A DNA stretch of 64,000 nucleotides. Source: Mesodorylaimus sp. YZB2_4 (lineage: Eukaryota > Nematoda > Enoplea > Dorylaimida > Dorylaimidae). This document shows positions 23,715 through 34,496 of this stretch, in pieces. Each line of letters starts with the position of its first letter. Position 1 is the stretch's first letter. The notes below the pieces were generated by a model that was not told the DNA's origin, ran no database searches, and saw nothing but the letters and a program-made list of their open reading frames with translations. The stretch is taken from contig JASANH010000938.1 of NCBI GenBank assembly GCA_030248295.1, positions 1,116,001 to 1,180,000 on the forward strand, in the 5' to 3' direction. The position numbers and the translations under genes were made by a program.

Positions 23715-24565
23715 GTACGGGTAATAATGGAGATCGTGAGCGCTACATGCTTCGCCAGACACTCGTTTACGACCCATCGTATGAGTTAGCGTGTGGTGCT
23801 TTACTGTACTGTGCGTTTGTGCCATCACTTGTATTTGATGCATTGGTGCGGGTGCAGAGTCATAATGATTTCTCGCACGCACTCCTGTTTATCACCTATA
23901 ATGATGAGTAAATGGCCCTTGGTCCGCCTGTAAAATCACCATTCTTTGACATCATGCGTGTTCTGAGGCCCTACACAAAATGAGTAGGGCGCACCCAAAT
24001 AGTAGAGACAGTCCTGCCAAATGGTCCTAATCAGCTCCTCAATAACAATAGACTCTATGTAGTTGGTCTTCTGGTTGGAAGAATTTCTGCGGTGCGGCCT
24101 CTGGAATGCATGTGAACTGTCCGTTCTAGAACGCAGTAAATAAAAATGTAGGTACTTGATTGAATTTGTCTTCCTTTATCTTGTTAGTGCACTTGTATAA
24201 GCAAGCCAATAGTTATGGCTCAGCGAAATCAACTAGTTACTGATGAATTGCTGATCAGGATCGACGTCCCCCGGGTTTTAGCATCTTATGGAATCGCTCA
24301 TATTTGACCGACGCATGAAAGATTTAGAACGCGGCAGCATTATTCTCAAGGGTATCAGTCCGTGATAGACTGACAATGGAGAGTTAAAATGAAGCCAAAA
24401 GGGAAAACAGCATAAATGCGAGGTTCAAACCTTCCTTCTCACTAATTTGCGTATAATTCACGTGTCCGTGGCCTTTGCTTCAGTTGTCATTCGTCCTCAC
24501 TCAAACTCCCACCTCTTTGGCTCTGTATCCATATTGTGCACGCGCCATTCCATACAATAGTTGCA
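23715..24565. other. Intergenic, no gene seen
   Basis: No coding sequence is supported. It should carry the 3' UTR of the four-helix protein (an AATAAA-type signal occurs near 24137) and the receptor promoter. Confidence 0.5.
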
Positions 24566-25792
24566 ATGGAGAACAAGCTGGTATGCCCCACCACAAACCA
24601 GCCTGCCACGTGGAATATGTCAACCTTGATTAATCGCACGCGATTCGATGATGAAGCCTCACAACTTCCAATGTTCGTCTGTCGATATCACGACGCAGTT
24701 GGTGTCAGCGATTGGGTACAATATGCCAGTGGAATAGTAAAAATTGTGGGCTGCTTGCTTGGAATTATTAGCTCTATTGCATCTCTAGCTCTCTTTTCAC
24801 GCAAACCGTTTCGTCTGGTTAGTTTCTCTTATCACTGGGTTATCAATGCAGCTGACCTTCTCAATTCACTCATGTTTCTGGACGGCGGTCTAACCTACAT
24901 CGTAGGCAACGAAGTTTATAAATCTTGGCCCGCGTGGGTCTGCTCCAGAGCCTATTTCGAGACTTCCTTCAACGAAATCTGTCAATACTGGGTCAATCTC
25001 TTGATCATATGGGTGGCAATAGATCGATGCGCGGCTTGCATGTCGCCTCGGGTCTTTAGATTAATCAATACAAAAAGAGTAGCGTGCGCAGTTATTGCCA
25101 CGACGTTTTTAATAGCGGCGGCTATTAATGGTCCCGATACTGTGAAGGCCTACGAGTATTATAGTCCTGTTTCAAAGAGCTATGTGCAGATCTACGCAGC
25201 TTTCAGGAAGTCAAAGGGCTACAAGATGTATCAACAGTTCACTAGCAGCTACACGCTGATTGTTGGATGTTGCACGATTGTGGCCACTGGAGGGGTCCTG
25301 CTCGGTCTGGTGAAAATGTCAGAAAGAAAGAAAGAGCTTGTTTCATCCGACGGCTCATCCTCTTATCAGAACAGAGATAAGCTAATGCGACAATGCTCTC
25401 TGGCTGCCCAACTATGTGTTTTACAATTGTGCGAGTCGGTGCCCTTGATTACACACGAAGTACTGCACTTCATTCATGACCAGGTAAGCGAAAGCAAGAC
25501 GCCAGACTTCATTATGAAGCTGCCATTAAGCTTGGACTTCGAGGCGACCACCAGCAAGATTCATGCCTTTGTGGTTGGTCGATACTTGTGGTTTGGGCTA
25601 CGCGTCTCGAGCGTGCTATCTCATTGCTGTCATTTCTACTGGTATATCACATTCTCTCCAAGAGTCAGAAGCCACGTATTCTGCGCTGCGGAAAGTCAAG
25701 TTCACACGATCAATCCAACATCAATGACCAAAAGAAATGCGAAGACCGGAGCTCTTAATCAATGTAGAAGGACAATTCCATTGGCTCCATAA
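24566..25792 (+). CDS. Seven-transmembrane receptor, rhodopsin-like, intronless
   Basis: One uninterrupted frame. I start at the Met of MENKLVCP (408 residues); a Met ten codons upstream is possible. The N-terminus has N-glycosylation sites (NMS, NRT). Seven hydrophobic segments follow, beginning near YASGIVKIVGCLLGI. The end of helix 3 reads WVAIDRC, where DRC stands in place of DRY. A Cys before helix 3 (WVCSRAYF) could make the usual disulfide. Helix 6 (LAAQLCVLQLCESVPLI) is followed by a long third extracellular loop. Helix 7 ends in FYWYITFSPRVR, a variant of NPxxY. This suits nematode chemo- or peptide-receptor families; ligand unknown. A strong GTAAGC in the loop looks like a donor, but removing the 71 nt to the next AG breaks the frame. 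Confidence 0.85.
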   Translation: MENKLVCPTTNQPATWNMSTLINRTRFDDEASQLPMFVCRYHDAVGVSDWVQYASGIVKIVGCLLGIISSIASLALFSRKPFRLVSFSYHWVINAADLLNSLMFLDGGLTYIVGNEVYKSWPAWVCSRAYFETSFNEICQYWVNLLIIWVAIDRCAACMSPRVFRLINTKRVACAVIATTFLIAAAINGPDTVKAYEYYSPVSKSYVQIYAAFRKSKGYKMYQQFTSSYTLIVGCCTIVATGGVLLGLVKMSERKKELVSSDGSSSYQNRDKLMRQCSLAAQLCVLQLCESVPLITHEVLHFIHDQVSESKTPDFIMKLPLSLDFEATTSKIHAFVVGRYLWFGLRVSSVLSHCCHFYWYITFSPRVRSHVFCAAESQVHTINPTSMTKRNAKTGALNQCRRTIPLAP

Positions 25793-26570
25793 ATGTTGAA
25801 ACAACATTTCTTTCTTTCTGGTCCGCATATCACGAAGCTTCAACATGTGCGCATCACATTTTCGCCATCAGTAAAACACCAGAAACTAATTTCACTCGCC
25901 TTCGTCGCCCAATTTATACGATCTTTAGTGCGCACTCACTATAAGAAGGCCGGAGTCTGACTCGATGCCCCCAGTCTCCGTTGCCCCAGCTCTGAAGCTT
26001 GCACAGAACGAGGAAGGACTGCGGGCGTAGCGACTATGAGCGTTTGATATCGTTAAATGGTTTTAATATTCCGCTGTGTCTGTGATGTTGATACGGTTTG
26101 TAAAGTAGTGAGATCTAATGAGGCGCATTTGGTTGCCCAGCTAACGTGTTCGTTGTCTCATTCTGTGCATCGAATGGCAAGCTAGTCGTGCTTTTCGATA
26201 GTGATACAGGACTTGCTGCTCTAATTTCCCCTCGTGGCGCCAAGAATCATCAGACTGTTGGCCACGATACAATCGAATCACTCGAAACACTGACCGATGG
26301 TTTTATGCGCTGAACGATAGTTTTATGCGAGCCGTTATCTCAATGCAATAGATGTCCCTGCTGTCACTGGGCGAAACGGATAGAGCTCCGCCAGGTGCCC
26401 CACCACAAACCAGCCCGCAACATTATAATCAAAGGCACATCGCTATGTGAAATCAGCTTCCTTCCGAAACGTCCCTCTCATTGGACGAGATACAAAGATC
26501 GCAAGACACGCATCACAGGTCACTAGAACTCGTATCTCACAGGACGCGCCAACTCGGACTGACACTCGTA
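25793..26570. other. Intergenic, no gene seen
   Basis: Lies between convergent genes (receptor and LIM protein). No coding sequence or structured element is supported. Confidence 0.5.
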
Positions 26571-27110
26571 TCACTTGGGAGACTTGGGGCTGGCAGAGGG
26601 AGCCTTGGGCTGTTTGACCGAGCCAATGCGCATTTGCCAATGGCACTCGAGGCAGTAGGCCTGATTCTCGAACGGAAAGTATTGACCACCAGACAGCGAT
26701 CGACGACACTTGGCGCACTTGGGGCACTGCTGATGATACTCCTTGTCCAACATGACGATGCACAAAGTCCCATCCAATGGCTTCTTGCATTCTGGAACAG
26801 AGAACCGCTGCTTGGCCATTCTCACCCCAACCCCGGTGGACCAGAGCCCGCCCGTTAGGGAAAGGCTGTCTCCTCCCAGCCCAGTCCACGACTACTTACC
26901 AGCGCATCTGGCGGCGAACTGCTCCATGAAGCACTTGTGACAATACTGTTTGTCCTCGACCTCGTGAAACCGCATCTCCAACTGTTGCTTGCACCCGCAG
27001 CACTTGAAACAGTCTCGATGAAAATACATCTCGCCCACCTGAAGAGCTCGCAAACCCAGCGTCTCTTTGCACCTGATGCATTTAGCACCCGGCGAAAACT
27101 GCTTGGCCAT
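26571..27110 (-). CDS. Two-LIM-domain protein
   Basis: Two exons, 27110-26900 and 26791-26571, split by a 108-nt intron, give 143 residues. LIM1 starts at CIRCKETLGLRALQVGEMY with H-x2-C (HRDC), C-x2-C (CCGC) and a final YCHKC pair. LIM2 is ECKKPLDGTLCIVML, joined across the intron so that its first zinc pair reads CAEC, then HQQCPKCAKC and YCLECH. All eight ligand positions are filled in each. The short tail is Lys/Pro/Ser-rich. LIM domains bind protein partners, often at actin structures or in the nucleus; the exact subfamily is not recognised. Length fits small LIM-only adaptors. Confidence 0.9.
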
Positions 27111-27451
27111 CGCGGACACTACTGTCGCCCGACAGTCGCAGTCACCACTAATGGGACAACGGACATGGTCTTGCGATTGAACATTACACTGCTGGTTGCC
27201 AGACTTATTGCTCGTTCAGAGCTCCAAGCATCGCTTTTGAGATGTTTTGAATCCAGTCTCCAACACGTAAAACACTGAGGGCACTGTATTGACCAGTTCA
27301 AGTTTACGATCCATCGTGTTTAATTTATCTCTTGCAATAAGCATAGAAAATACTAGATAGGGCAGGGGATCCAGATTCTTACATTCTTATCACGAACCCG
27401 TTTGCAAGCAACACAAGCCCTATACAACGTTTTAAATATAGGCTCCTCCTA
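27111..27451. other. Intergenic, no gene seen
   Basis: Short gap between two minus-strand genes; no feature identified. Confidence 0.5.
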
Positions 27452-28130
27452 CTAGATACAAAATCTAAGAGTGCCGCACTTCTTCTTTCCTTCGACTTTG
27501 TACTGCCGGATACAGTTGGCGAACTGCACATCACATTTGCACACTGCCTCTCCGCACTTCATAGGCGCTTTTTTACACTGGGGCCAGTAGGTAGTAACTT
27601 GCTGCCCCGTCCTTGGTTTCTCTTCTGTTTTAGACAGGCATTCGAATTCGTACGGCTGAAAATATACGTCGCCAAGGACTGGATTACATACGCCCGATTT
27701 TTCCAAGTCGCCATAACATTGATCGTGAGTGAAGCAGCATCTGGAAAGGAAGCTTATGCTTGGGACAGTTGGAGAGAGCATACAGACGTTCAGGAAGTCA
27801 CTTTATCATCTAGTCCACATATAAGCCATTACTGTATGTAAGTGTAAGCAAATCAGTCATGTGATGCTGGTGGTCTTTCAAAAGTAAACCATACCTGTCA
27901 ATGTCATCGACGGGTGTGCCTTGTCCTCCTTTTCCACAGTAGCACCCATAGCAATTATAAGTGTTGAGGACTGTGAGTCCGTTCTTGATCTCAGTCACAC
28001 ACTGCAACATTTGTCCCAGCTGAACCACGGACCGTGGCGCCCGTTTTAAAAGATCCACACCACGGCCAGCCGACACGCCCGACAGGATGGCACCCAAGAG
28101 GAGGGCTGCAATGACCACATAGACACGCAT
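27452..28130 (-). CDS. Secreted phospholipase A2, copy 1
   Basis: Two exons, 28130-27895 and 27740-27452, give 174 residues. A signal peptide (MRVYVVIAALLLGAILSGVSA) and a Lys-Arg that could mark a propeptide come first. The Ca2+ loop is YGCYCGKGG (61-69). The catalytic pair H84-D85 is in CCFTHDQCY, followed by the expected Tyr. CDVQFANC supplies the second catalytic Asp. The abundant cysteines fit the group I-type sPLA2 fold. It should hydrolyse the sn-2 ester of phospholipids outside the cell. The intron is phase 2, immediately before the catalytic CC (IDR|CC), as in copy 3. The active-site residues are complete. Confidence 0.95.
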
Positions 28131-28684
28131 CTCAGAAGCAGCAGCGGCCTCGTGACAAAAGACGAAATGACTGGAAAACGTAAGGCGCAGAAAGTTATGT
28201 AGAAACCGCCTCTCTAAAATGTATGTATTTTCCCTTTTGTGTTAGTATAATCGCGTTCTCAATGCACTATTGTAGGACACCCACGACGCTGCGCCTAAAA
28301 GGAAGGCGTTTTCAGCGCACTCTTTTCTCCATGCGAAATTTACGTACAGTGGTTTGGTGAGTCAGCTCGTCAGCTCGCTGCACACGTGATGGAAGTGGGC
28401 CAAGTGAGGGCTGCATCTCTGACTTGTGAGCACTTCTAAATCTTATTCTGATGATGGACAATTTAGATTTTTGCTAGGATGCGATGCGCTGCAGCATACA
28501 GTATAACAGTGACAACAGGAAGGGGAGACGCGAGGAGTGCAGCTAGCTGTGCGGATAGTATTGGAGGACTTTTTTAAACCTTCCGATTTCATGCCATTCT
28601 TTCACACTATTTAAAAGAGGGCAAAGTTCTGTCGGGCTATTATGGTAATTTGCTCATTTCATTGTCAGTCTCATTTTCACTGAT
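28131..28684. other. Intergenic, no gene seen
   Basis: Upstream region of phospholipase A2 copy 1 and downstream of the ShKT gene. No coding sequence is supported. Confidence 0.5.
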
Positions 28685-29404
28685 CTACTTGCCGCGACGA
28701 ACACTGCAGAAACGGCACGTGACGGGGCAGTTCTCATACATCTGCTGGAAGTGCTTGTTGGTGTACGACGGTGAACAGTATCGTGCAAACTGCCGACAGT
28801 TAGCTGCTTTGTCGAGGCAAGGTTCTAAAAAAGAGACGATAGTTCGTGCAGCTGGCTTGGTCGCACGCGTAAAGCAACTATGTACTGTACTTGTAGCAGC
28901 CGCATTAGTCCCTCCGCTATTTCCACCAGAGTTTTGCTGTCCACCTCCTTGACTGGGCTGTCCACCGCCTTGACTGGGCTGCCCACCGCCTTGACTGGGC
29001 TGCCCACCGCCTTGACTGGGCTGTCCACCGCCTTGACTGGGCTGTCCACCGCCTTGACTGGGCTGCCCACCGCCTTGACTGGGCTGCCCACCGCCTTGAC
29101 TGGGCTGTCCACCGCCTTGACTGGGCTGCCCACCGCCTTGACTGGGCTGTCCACCGCCTTGACTTGGCTGTCCACCGCCTTGACTGGACTGTCCACCGCC
29201 TTGACTGGGCTGCCCACCGCCTTGACTGGGCTGTCCACCGCCTTGACTGGGCTGCCCTTGGCTGCCTCCACCTTGATCTATGGGCGGATCAGGTGCTATG
29301 ACCTGTGAGATTAAGAACAATCAAATGATTGATATTTATGATCTAGTTTTAAGACCTCATACCTCAGTAATAGCAGCGGCAATTAGGAGAAATGCTAGTT
29401 TCAT
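28685..29404 (-). CDS. Secreted ShKT-domain protein with Gly/Gln/Ser/Pro repeat
   Basis: Three exons: 29404-29363, 29302-28891 and 28824-28685. The first, only 14 codons (MKLAFLLIAAAITE), encodes most of the signal peptide. Exon 2 is about 15 copies of the heptad PSQGGGQ. Exon 3 carries one ShKT module with six cysteines: CLDKAANCRQFARYC and ENCPVTCRFC. The second intron must use the GTACAG donor at 28890 to keep the ShKT frame (TKPCLDK). The product is 197 residues. ShKT modules are common in nematode secreted and cuticle-associated proteins and can bind channels or cross-link matrix; the role here is not known. It lies between phospholipase A2 and PPxY genes. Confidence 0.88.
28938..29262 (-). 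repeat. Coding 21-bp minisatellite (PSQGGGQ heptads)
   Basis: About 15 head-to-tail 21-bp units within exon 2 of the ShKT gene, differing mostly at the third position of one codon. Open frames on the opposite strand through this array are artefacts of the repeat. Confidence 0.9.
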
Positions 29405-30060
29405 TGTCCGTTTCCTGTGTAGTAATAGCTTAGTAGTTTTCATGTCCTAGCACTTGTGCTCGCCATACTTCCATTTCACTCCTTCCACGTCAGGTATACC
29501 TCTGCCCGTACTATTGACAAGCTCGTTTTAGTACGAAAAGCAAAGTGCCGGGGGGAAAGCTGCGCCCTCCCAGCGGCTGAACCAACAGACTCCGATGCAA
29601 ATGATGCTGCGAGGTGAACCCACCCCTCTTCAAGCGCAAAGTCACGTGGATTTGAGTAGTCCATTGACTCGCCGTCCCACTACAATGTCTTTATCGGTCG
29701 CAATGTCTTTATCGGAAACAGTAGCGAGTAGCGTGGAATGAAAAGTTGCGTCTATTACCCTCACCGACTCTACTAACAGTCATCATGTAAGCTCTTTCAA
29801 TCCTACATAGGCATACAGTAAATATATTTATTACACTGCCACGCATCGCTTGCCTTTCTCCTCTGCGGGTACTAAAATTGCGTCATTTTTTGGATGCCTA
29901 TTACTCGGCAAGTGCAAATGTTTCTTGGCTGTAGAGCATTTGAATGCAGCTTACAATACCTACAATACCTACAACACTCCCAGACCTGCCAGATCCATGA
30001 ATGAGATCTCGACTGCCGTGGTATAACATAGTCACTGGGTGAAGGACGTCGTTTTATGGC
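29405..30060. other. Intergenic, no gene seen
   Basis: Upstream of the ShKT gene and downstream of the PPxY gene. A tandem duplication (CTACAATAC twice, near 29958) and repeated GTCTTTATCGG are visible; no gene. Confidence 0.5.
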
Positions 30061-30472
30061 TCATCTCTTTTCCATTTGGAGGGCGACAATGTATGGAGGT
30101 GGGGGTGCTTCAAAGTCATTGTCAGCTAAACTGAAACTGTCTATCACAGTTATCACCAGTGGGACATTGACCACCTCGGCGTCATGGGCCTGCCAAATAT
30201 CCGGATTTGGGACAATATTTACAGCGATCGAGTCCGCGATACTTAATTGGCGCACAACTGACTGGGCGGAGGCTAAAGCTGAAATGTTATTATATCACCT
30301 GCTAGAAGGTACTTTAACATTTTGGGTGGACTAAAACAGGCTATAACTTACAGGGGAGGGGGTTAAAGTGGCGGAAATGTGGGATAAGCCGAAAGCATAG
30401 CATAATTCCGAATAAAGCTACTACCATGGCCACAAGAACGTACATGATGATGACAACCAGGTGCACTGGCAT
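30061..30472 (-). CDS. Small single-pass membrane protein with PPPY motif
   Basis: Two exons, 30472-30352 and 30278-30061, encode 112 residues. The start at 30472 puts the transmembrane helix (LVVIIMYVLVAMVVALFGIML, broken here) almost at the N-terminus, so it is probably a signal anchor or type III protein with a cytoplasmic tail. Basic residues (RLIPHFRHF) follow the helix on the cytosolic side. The tail ends in EAPPPPYIVAL, with PPPY at 100-103, the core bound by WW domains of NEDD4-type E3 ligases. A role as a ligase adaptor or sorted cargo is inferred from that motif alone. No named family was recognised. Confidence 0.72.
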
Positions 30473-30988
30473 TTGATGGCCACTCAACAACGCTGTGGGT
30501 ATGATAGGCCTAAAGCTCAAAATAAAGCTCACGGCTTTGCACGATGCTCATATGGAGGTGCCCACTAGACAAACAATGAGTGTGGGTAACATGATGGCGT
30601 AATGACCAAGATTGGGGTCAGGCGTCCGCGAGGAAGTGTATAGAGTCAAATGACTGTTGCGCAATCACTGCAAATAAAAAACATGATAAGAGGTTTTTCG
30701 AAGGCTATCGATGTGTTGTTGGATAGTGCGGCGGATGCAATTCTGGCTGCGTGTTCCCCTTGTGTCTCGAAGTGCCCAAAATTGGGATGACAACTACTGC
30801 GTCAACATTATACGCTGCGGAGGAATACTCGGAATGCCCATCAGGCGGGCCAGTGTAGTTATCTTCGTCAGTACTGTGCACTGCCAGTTGAGTAAGCTGT
30901 CTTCTGATTGGAGGGGCCAGTTGAGCGTCTTTACGCGTCCTGGCTGGTCGGCTTCAGCCATCGGTCGTTCAAGTTGGCGTAGGCTACC

Positions 30989-31609
30989 ATGTTCTCAATA
31001 CCGCTCCCTAACTCTGATCGGTTCGACGTCAATATTGACATCAATATTGATGTGAAGGTCGGAAGCCAAGGAAAAATGATGGTGATGCCATACTCGATCC
31101 ACAAGAAGGTGGCTAAACCAACTTCGATCAAAGTGCAAGGACCGTTATCGCGTTCGAATACGAGCGATACGCTATCGATTATGAGTGGCTCACCGTCCGA
31201 CCAGGAAACGCCCGATTTTGGCGAGATCGTGATGGATACAATTCCAAACCGTACTGCAAACAAGTCGAATTTGCAACCACAGAAAGAACCCCAATCGATG
31301 CCTGACAGCGATATGAGCGATCGTTCGAGCATGACTCAGGCCGAGTCGACTGTCACGCCTTGTGGTGAGAATCTCGATTCCCTCGTGGCCGAATTGCAGC
31401 AGAAGTATGGCCCGTTCAGTGAGCCGAATAGTGACGATGAAGTCAAGAACGAGACTGGTGTGCCAGAAATCAATGCAAGTGGCAATATCGGCGTTGGAAA
31501 TGTAGTTCAAGTGGTGAAGTCGTCTCAATACCAGTATCGACCGCAGCCGAAGAGGATCAGCGCTCACGATCGAAAGTGTCTGAATCATCCTCGATGGTTG
31601 AATCGCTAG
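30989..31609 (+). CDS. Unrecognised 206-residue polar protein, intronless
   Basis: A single open frame beginning MFSIPLPNSDRFDVNI. No signal peptide or membrane helix is seen. The N-terminus has an alternating hydrophobic pattern (FDVNIDINIDVKVG) typical of a beta strand. The rest is Ser/Asp/Gln-rich with a likely helix at ENLDSLVAELQQKYGPF and a basic C-terminus (PQPKRISAHDRKCLNHPRWLNR). No domain is recognised. Length and coding-like composition support a real gene; antisense frames are also open over part of it, which lowers confidence. Confidence 0.6.
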   Translation: MFSIPLPNSDRFDVNIDINIDVKVGSQGKMMVMPYSIHKKVAKPTSIKVQGPLSRSNTSDTLSIMSGSPSDQETPDFGEIVMDTIPNRTANKSNLQPQKEPQSMPDSDMSDRSSMTQAESTVTPCGENLDSLVAELQQKYGPFSEPNSDDEVKNETGVPEINASGNIGVGNVVQVVKSSQYQYRPQPKRISAHDRKCLNHPRWLNR

Positions 31610-32022
31610 CCGCCATCCCGAATCCAGCCCTGTGATTAGTCAGTGATCGTTCTCTGCTCATACTAATGCGCTTTGGAAAGATTCTACAATATTTATGTAG
31701 GAGACTTTTTTCACTATTAGTAATCGTCGTATAGCTCGTTTTGTGGTGCTTCGGAAAGGATACTCCGTTATGAACTCAGGTCTCATATTGCCAATTGTGG
31801 AGCACACACACACGACCAGGACATAGAAAGGCCTTTTTGTTGCAATGATATATTCCACGCGATGTATAATCCGAATGGATAAGCGAATAAATGCTTGTCA
31901 CGAAATCCTATTCTCACCTGTCGCTATCAGTGTGCCAAGATGTCATGCTGGGCGGAGGGGCCTAACATCGACAGAGATCCCTTATAAGCTATTATCACCC
32001 TAGCCTCATCTCACAATCAGTC

Positions 32023-32544
32023 ATGTCTCGCCTGAACCTGACCCGCTTCTTAATTTTCTTTTGCATTTGTCACTCGGGCACAGTATCCCTAACCCGACAT
32101 CGTCGGTCGTTGCTGGGTCTCGAAAAAGTGATCAAATGCGCCACTCGATCGCCTACCGCCATGAGCATCTTGGAGAAGTACAATTGCTACGGCTGCTACT
32201 GCGGCTTGGGAGGTGTCGGTGAGCCCGTAGACGAAATAGATCGATGTTGCTACGACCACGACAACTGCTATGGGAAGGCAACTGGCAAGGGTGGTCCGTG
32301 TATCAGTTTTCTGGGGGCCATCTATTGGGACTCTTATCATTTCGACTGTCTGGAAGACGGCAATGCGGTAAACATATCCAGTCGTTTCGCACCGAAGTGC
32401 AGATCGGCGTGGACCAAGTGTGGCATGGCCAGTTGCAACTGCGATGTGGAGTTCGCTAAATGTCTGCAAAGACACGAAGTGATCGAGAAGAGCATTTGCC
32501 CGAATGGAAAGAGGTCCTGTATCGCCAATTTCAGGTGGCCGTGA
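32023..32544 (+). CDS. Secreted phospholipase A2, copy 2, intronless
   Basis: One exon of 173 residues. It has a signal peptide ([17 protein letters not shown]), a basic stretch TRHRR that may be a pro-site, the Ca2+ loop YGCYCGLGG and the catalytic pair H79-D80 in [17 protein letters not shown] supplies the remaining catalytic Asp. EIDRCC is contiguous, whereas copies 1 and 3 carry a phase-2 intron at exactly this point. The extra basic tail ([15 protein letters not shown]) is also distinct. Active-site residues are intact. Confidence 0.95.
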   Translation: MSRLNLTRFLIFFCICHSGTVSLTRHRRSLLGLEKVIKCATRSPTAMSILEKYNCYGCYCGLGGVGEPVDEIDRCCYDHDNCYGKATGKGGPCISFLGAIYWDSYHFDCLEDGNAVNISSRFAPKCRSAWTKCGMASCNCDVEFAKCLQRHEVIEKSICPNGKRSCIANFRWP

Positions 32545-32734
32545 GTAGAGTAGGTTGCGAGGTATGATATACTTCAACTGTGACCTTTATCTTATGTTAC
32601 TGATACAGACCAGATTGGCAGCTTCAGTGATCCCTACAAGTAAAACTCGCAGTGTACGTAATAGCTGCATGCTGTTCTTCCGTGCATGCACCATTCCCGA
32701 ATTTTGTGTCCGACTTTATCCGCTTAGCTGTTGT

Positions 32735-33195
32735 AGCAGCGGCTGCGCTCGTCCCAGGTTCGAGCCCTGCCCATGGAAGTCAGTTCGTAAAAATATAAGC
32801 CCTCGCTGACCACGCCAGGCTGTCGGTGACGCATCGGGTAAAGTTAAGATGCTCTAGGCGCAGAAAGAAGCCAAACGATTAAGATCAAAGTATAGTTCGA
32901 TGCGATGCGTCAAATAAGCGTGCGATGCGACACTTTTCGGTCAACTGACAATGTACAAAGGTGCCCAAATGTCCATCCAACTATACCATCCATCAACTAT
33001 ACTCCCACCAAAACATCTGCATCCAACAACCCGCTGTCAAGCACCGGCAGGGTTCAAAGCCAACTCGCCATTCTCCGAAGGAGCTGCTGCTTGGCTCTGG
33101 ATGCCTTTATGTGAAGATGCTCCAAGTGGAGAACTGCAACACTAAATGCTGGCCCCCGCAGCCTCAGGCCTGGCTTGCGTTGTTGTATTGGTACA
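32735..33195 (+). mobile_element. tRNA-derived SINE-like repeat, family A copy 4 (interrupted)
   Basis: CTCGTCCCAGGTTCGAGCCC (box B context) and GCTGACCACGCCAGGCTGT match copy 1 of family A. GATGCTCTAGGCGCAGAAAG and the later GGCAGGGTTCAAAGCC and GGATGCC...GATGCTCC blocks continue the match after an unrelated stretch of about 160 bases (roughly 32865-33025). The 5' tRNA head upstream of box B is weak. Confidence 0.6.
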
Positions 33196-33380
33196 TACTT
33201 TAACGCCGATGCAAGCTAAAAACCAGCTTCTTAACAGGTAGAACGTCAGAGTCCTCTTAGCACCTAATCGTTTCAAATGCTAACGTTATCCATGCTTTAA
33301 TGTCTCTTTTGGCAGACAGCATAAGATTAGGTAGTGTCGTGTTGGAAAGCAGTCCGCAACGCACCGTTTCACTTTTTTCA

Positions 33381-33403
33381 ATCATCATCATCATCATCAT
33401 CAT
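33381..33403 (+). repeat. ATC trinucleotide microsatellite
   Basis: Seven to eight tandem ATC units in an intergenic stretch upstream of phospholipase A2 copy 3. Confidence 0.9.
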
Positions 33404-33742
33404 GGTTTATTCTTGGCTAAACACTCACAGTGCAGTTTAAGACCAGAAACATGCAGGGCTATAGAACGTCAAAAAGAAAAAGAGAAGATAGAATTACGGA
33501 GTATGTCATATCCGTACTGTCGAGAGTACGCCAACATAGACAGCCTCGTACTCGTTGAAACATTGTCAAAACCAACAGTTACATGTCCATTCAGCTCATG
33601 GTTTACTCAGCTTGATCGGATTGAATTGGAGCCGAATCTATGTAGGGAAGTCCCAATTGCACAACTGTTCTCAGTGTGCGCCTTTTATACCCGAATCCAG
33701 AGCATGAAATTAGTTCGGCATTAATTAACCTAACTCGGCAAA

Positions 33743-34496
33743 ATGATTGCCGCTATAAGAGTAAGTCTTGTGTGCATCTTCGGCGTTTCTGTGTCTTCAT
33801 CGATAGTGAGGAAAGCGCGTTCACTGAACCAGCTGGCGGGTGTGATGCAATGCGCCACTCAACTACCCGACAAGTGGGCCGTACTGAACACCTACAACTG
33901 CTATGGATGCTGGTGCGGGAAGGGAGGAGGGGGCGCCGATCCGGTTGATGAAGTCGACAAGTGAGTGCGACCTTTCGGGGGTTAGATGGGGCAGATTGAT
34001 GACCGATTTGCGAGAGTAGTGGAGGGCAATGTGCATGGGTAATGTAGTGCAGATAAGGTGGGCCTCGCCCTTGATAAGGAATCCTTGAATACTGGTGCCT
34101 ATTCATTCGACTTTTTGCTTATGGGTAAAGGATTCTTTGCCACTAGACTCTTACAATTCGCTATGCTGTCTCTGTGATCCCTGTCGGAATTAATCGCTTC
34201 GCTTTTATAGATGCTGCATGGTGCACGATCTGTGCTACAAGGGCTTGAACGCTGCAGGAACATGCCGTAAATGGTTTGGGCAAGTGTACTTATTAGTCTA
34301 TGAATTCGAATGCGCCCCGCCGAGTAGCCAGTCCGCCAACGGGGAGAGCAAAGGAGATCCAAAGTGCCTGAAGGCGGAAACAGAATGCGCCAGAGCTACG
34401 TGCGAATGCGACGTCGCTTTTGCCAAATGTATACAACAACACAACGCTTCCGAAAAGAAATGGTGCCCTGTTACAAGATTGTCGTGTTTGGGATGA
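33743..34496 (+). CDS. Secreted phospholipase A2, copy 3
   Basis: Two exons, 33743-33960 and 34211-34496, give 167 residues. It has a signal peptide (MIAAIRVSLVCIFGVSVSSS), the Ca2+ loop YGCWCGKGG, catalytic H78-D79 in CCMVHDLCY, and CDVAFAKC. The 250-nt intron is phase 2 and falls before the catalytic CC (VDK|CC), the same site as in copy 1. It differs from its neighbours by Trp in the Ca2+ loop and by a Ser/Asn/Gly-rich insertion (SSQSANGESKG). The catalytic residues are intact. Confidence 0.95.

Noticed and set aside
25482..25552. Possible 71-nt intron in the 7TM receptor (strong GTAAGC donor)
   Set aside because: Removing it shifts the frame and destroys helix 7; the uninterrupted frame is coherent.
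28825..29308. ORFs rich in VGSPVKA or TGLSTAL repeats
   Set aside because: Alternative frames of the 21-bp repeat in the ShKT gene.
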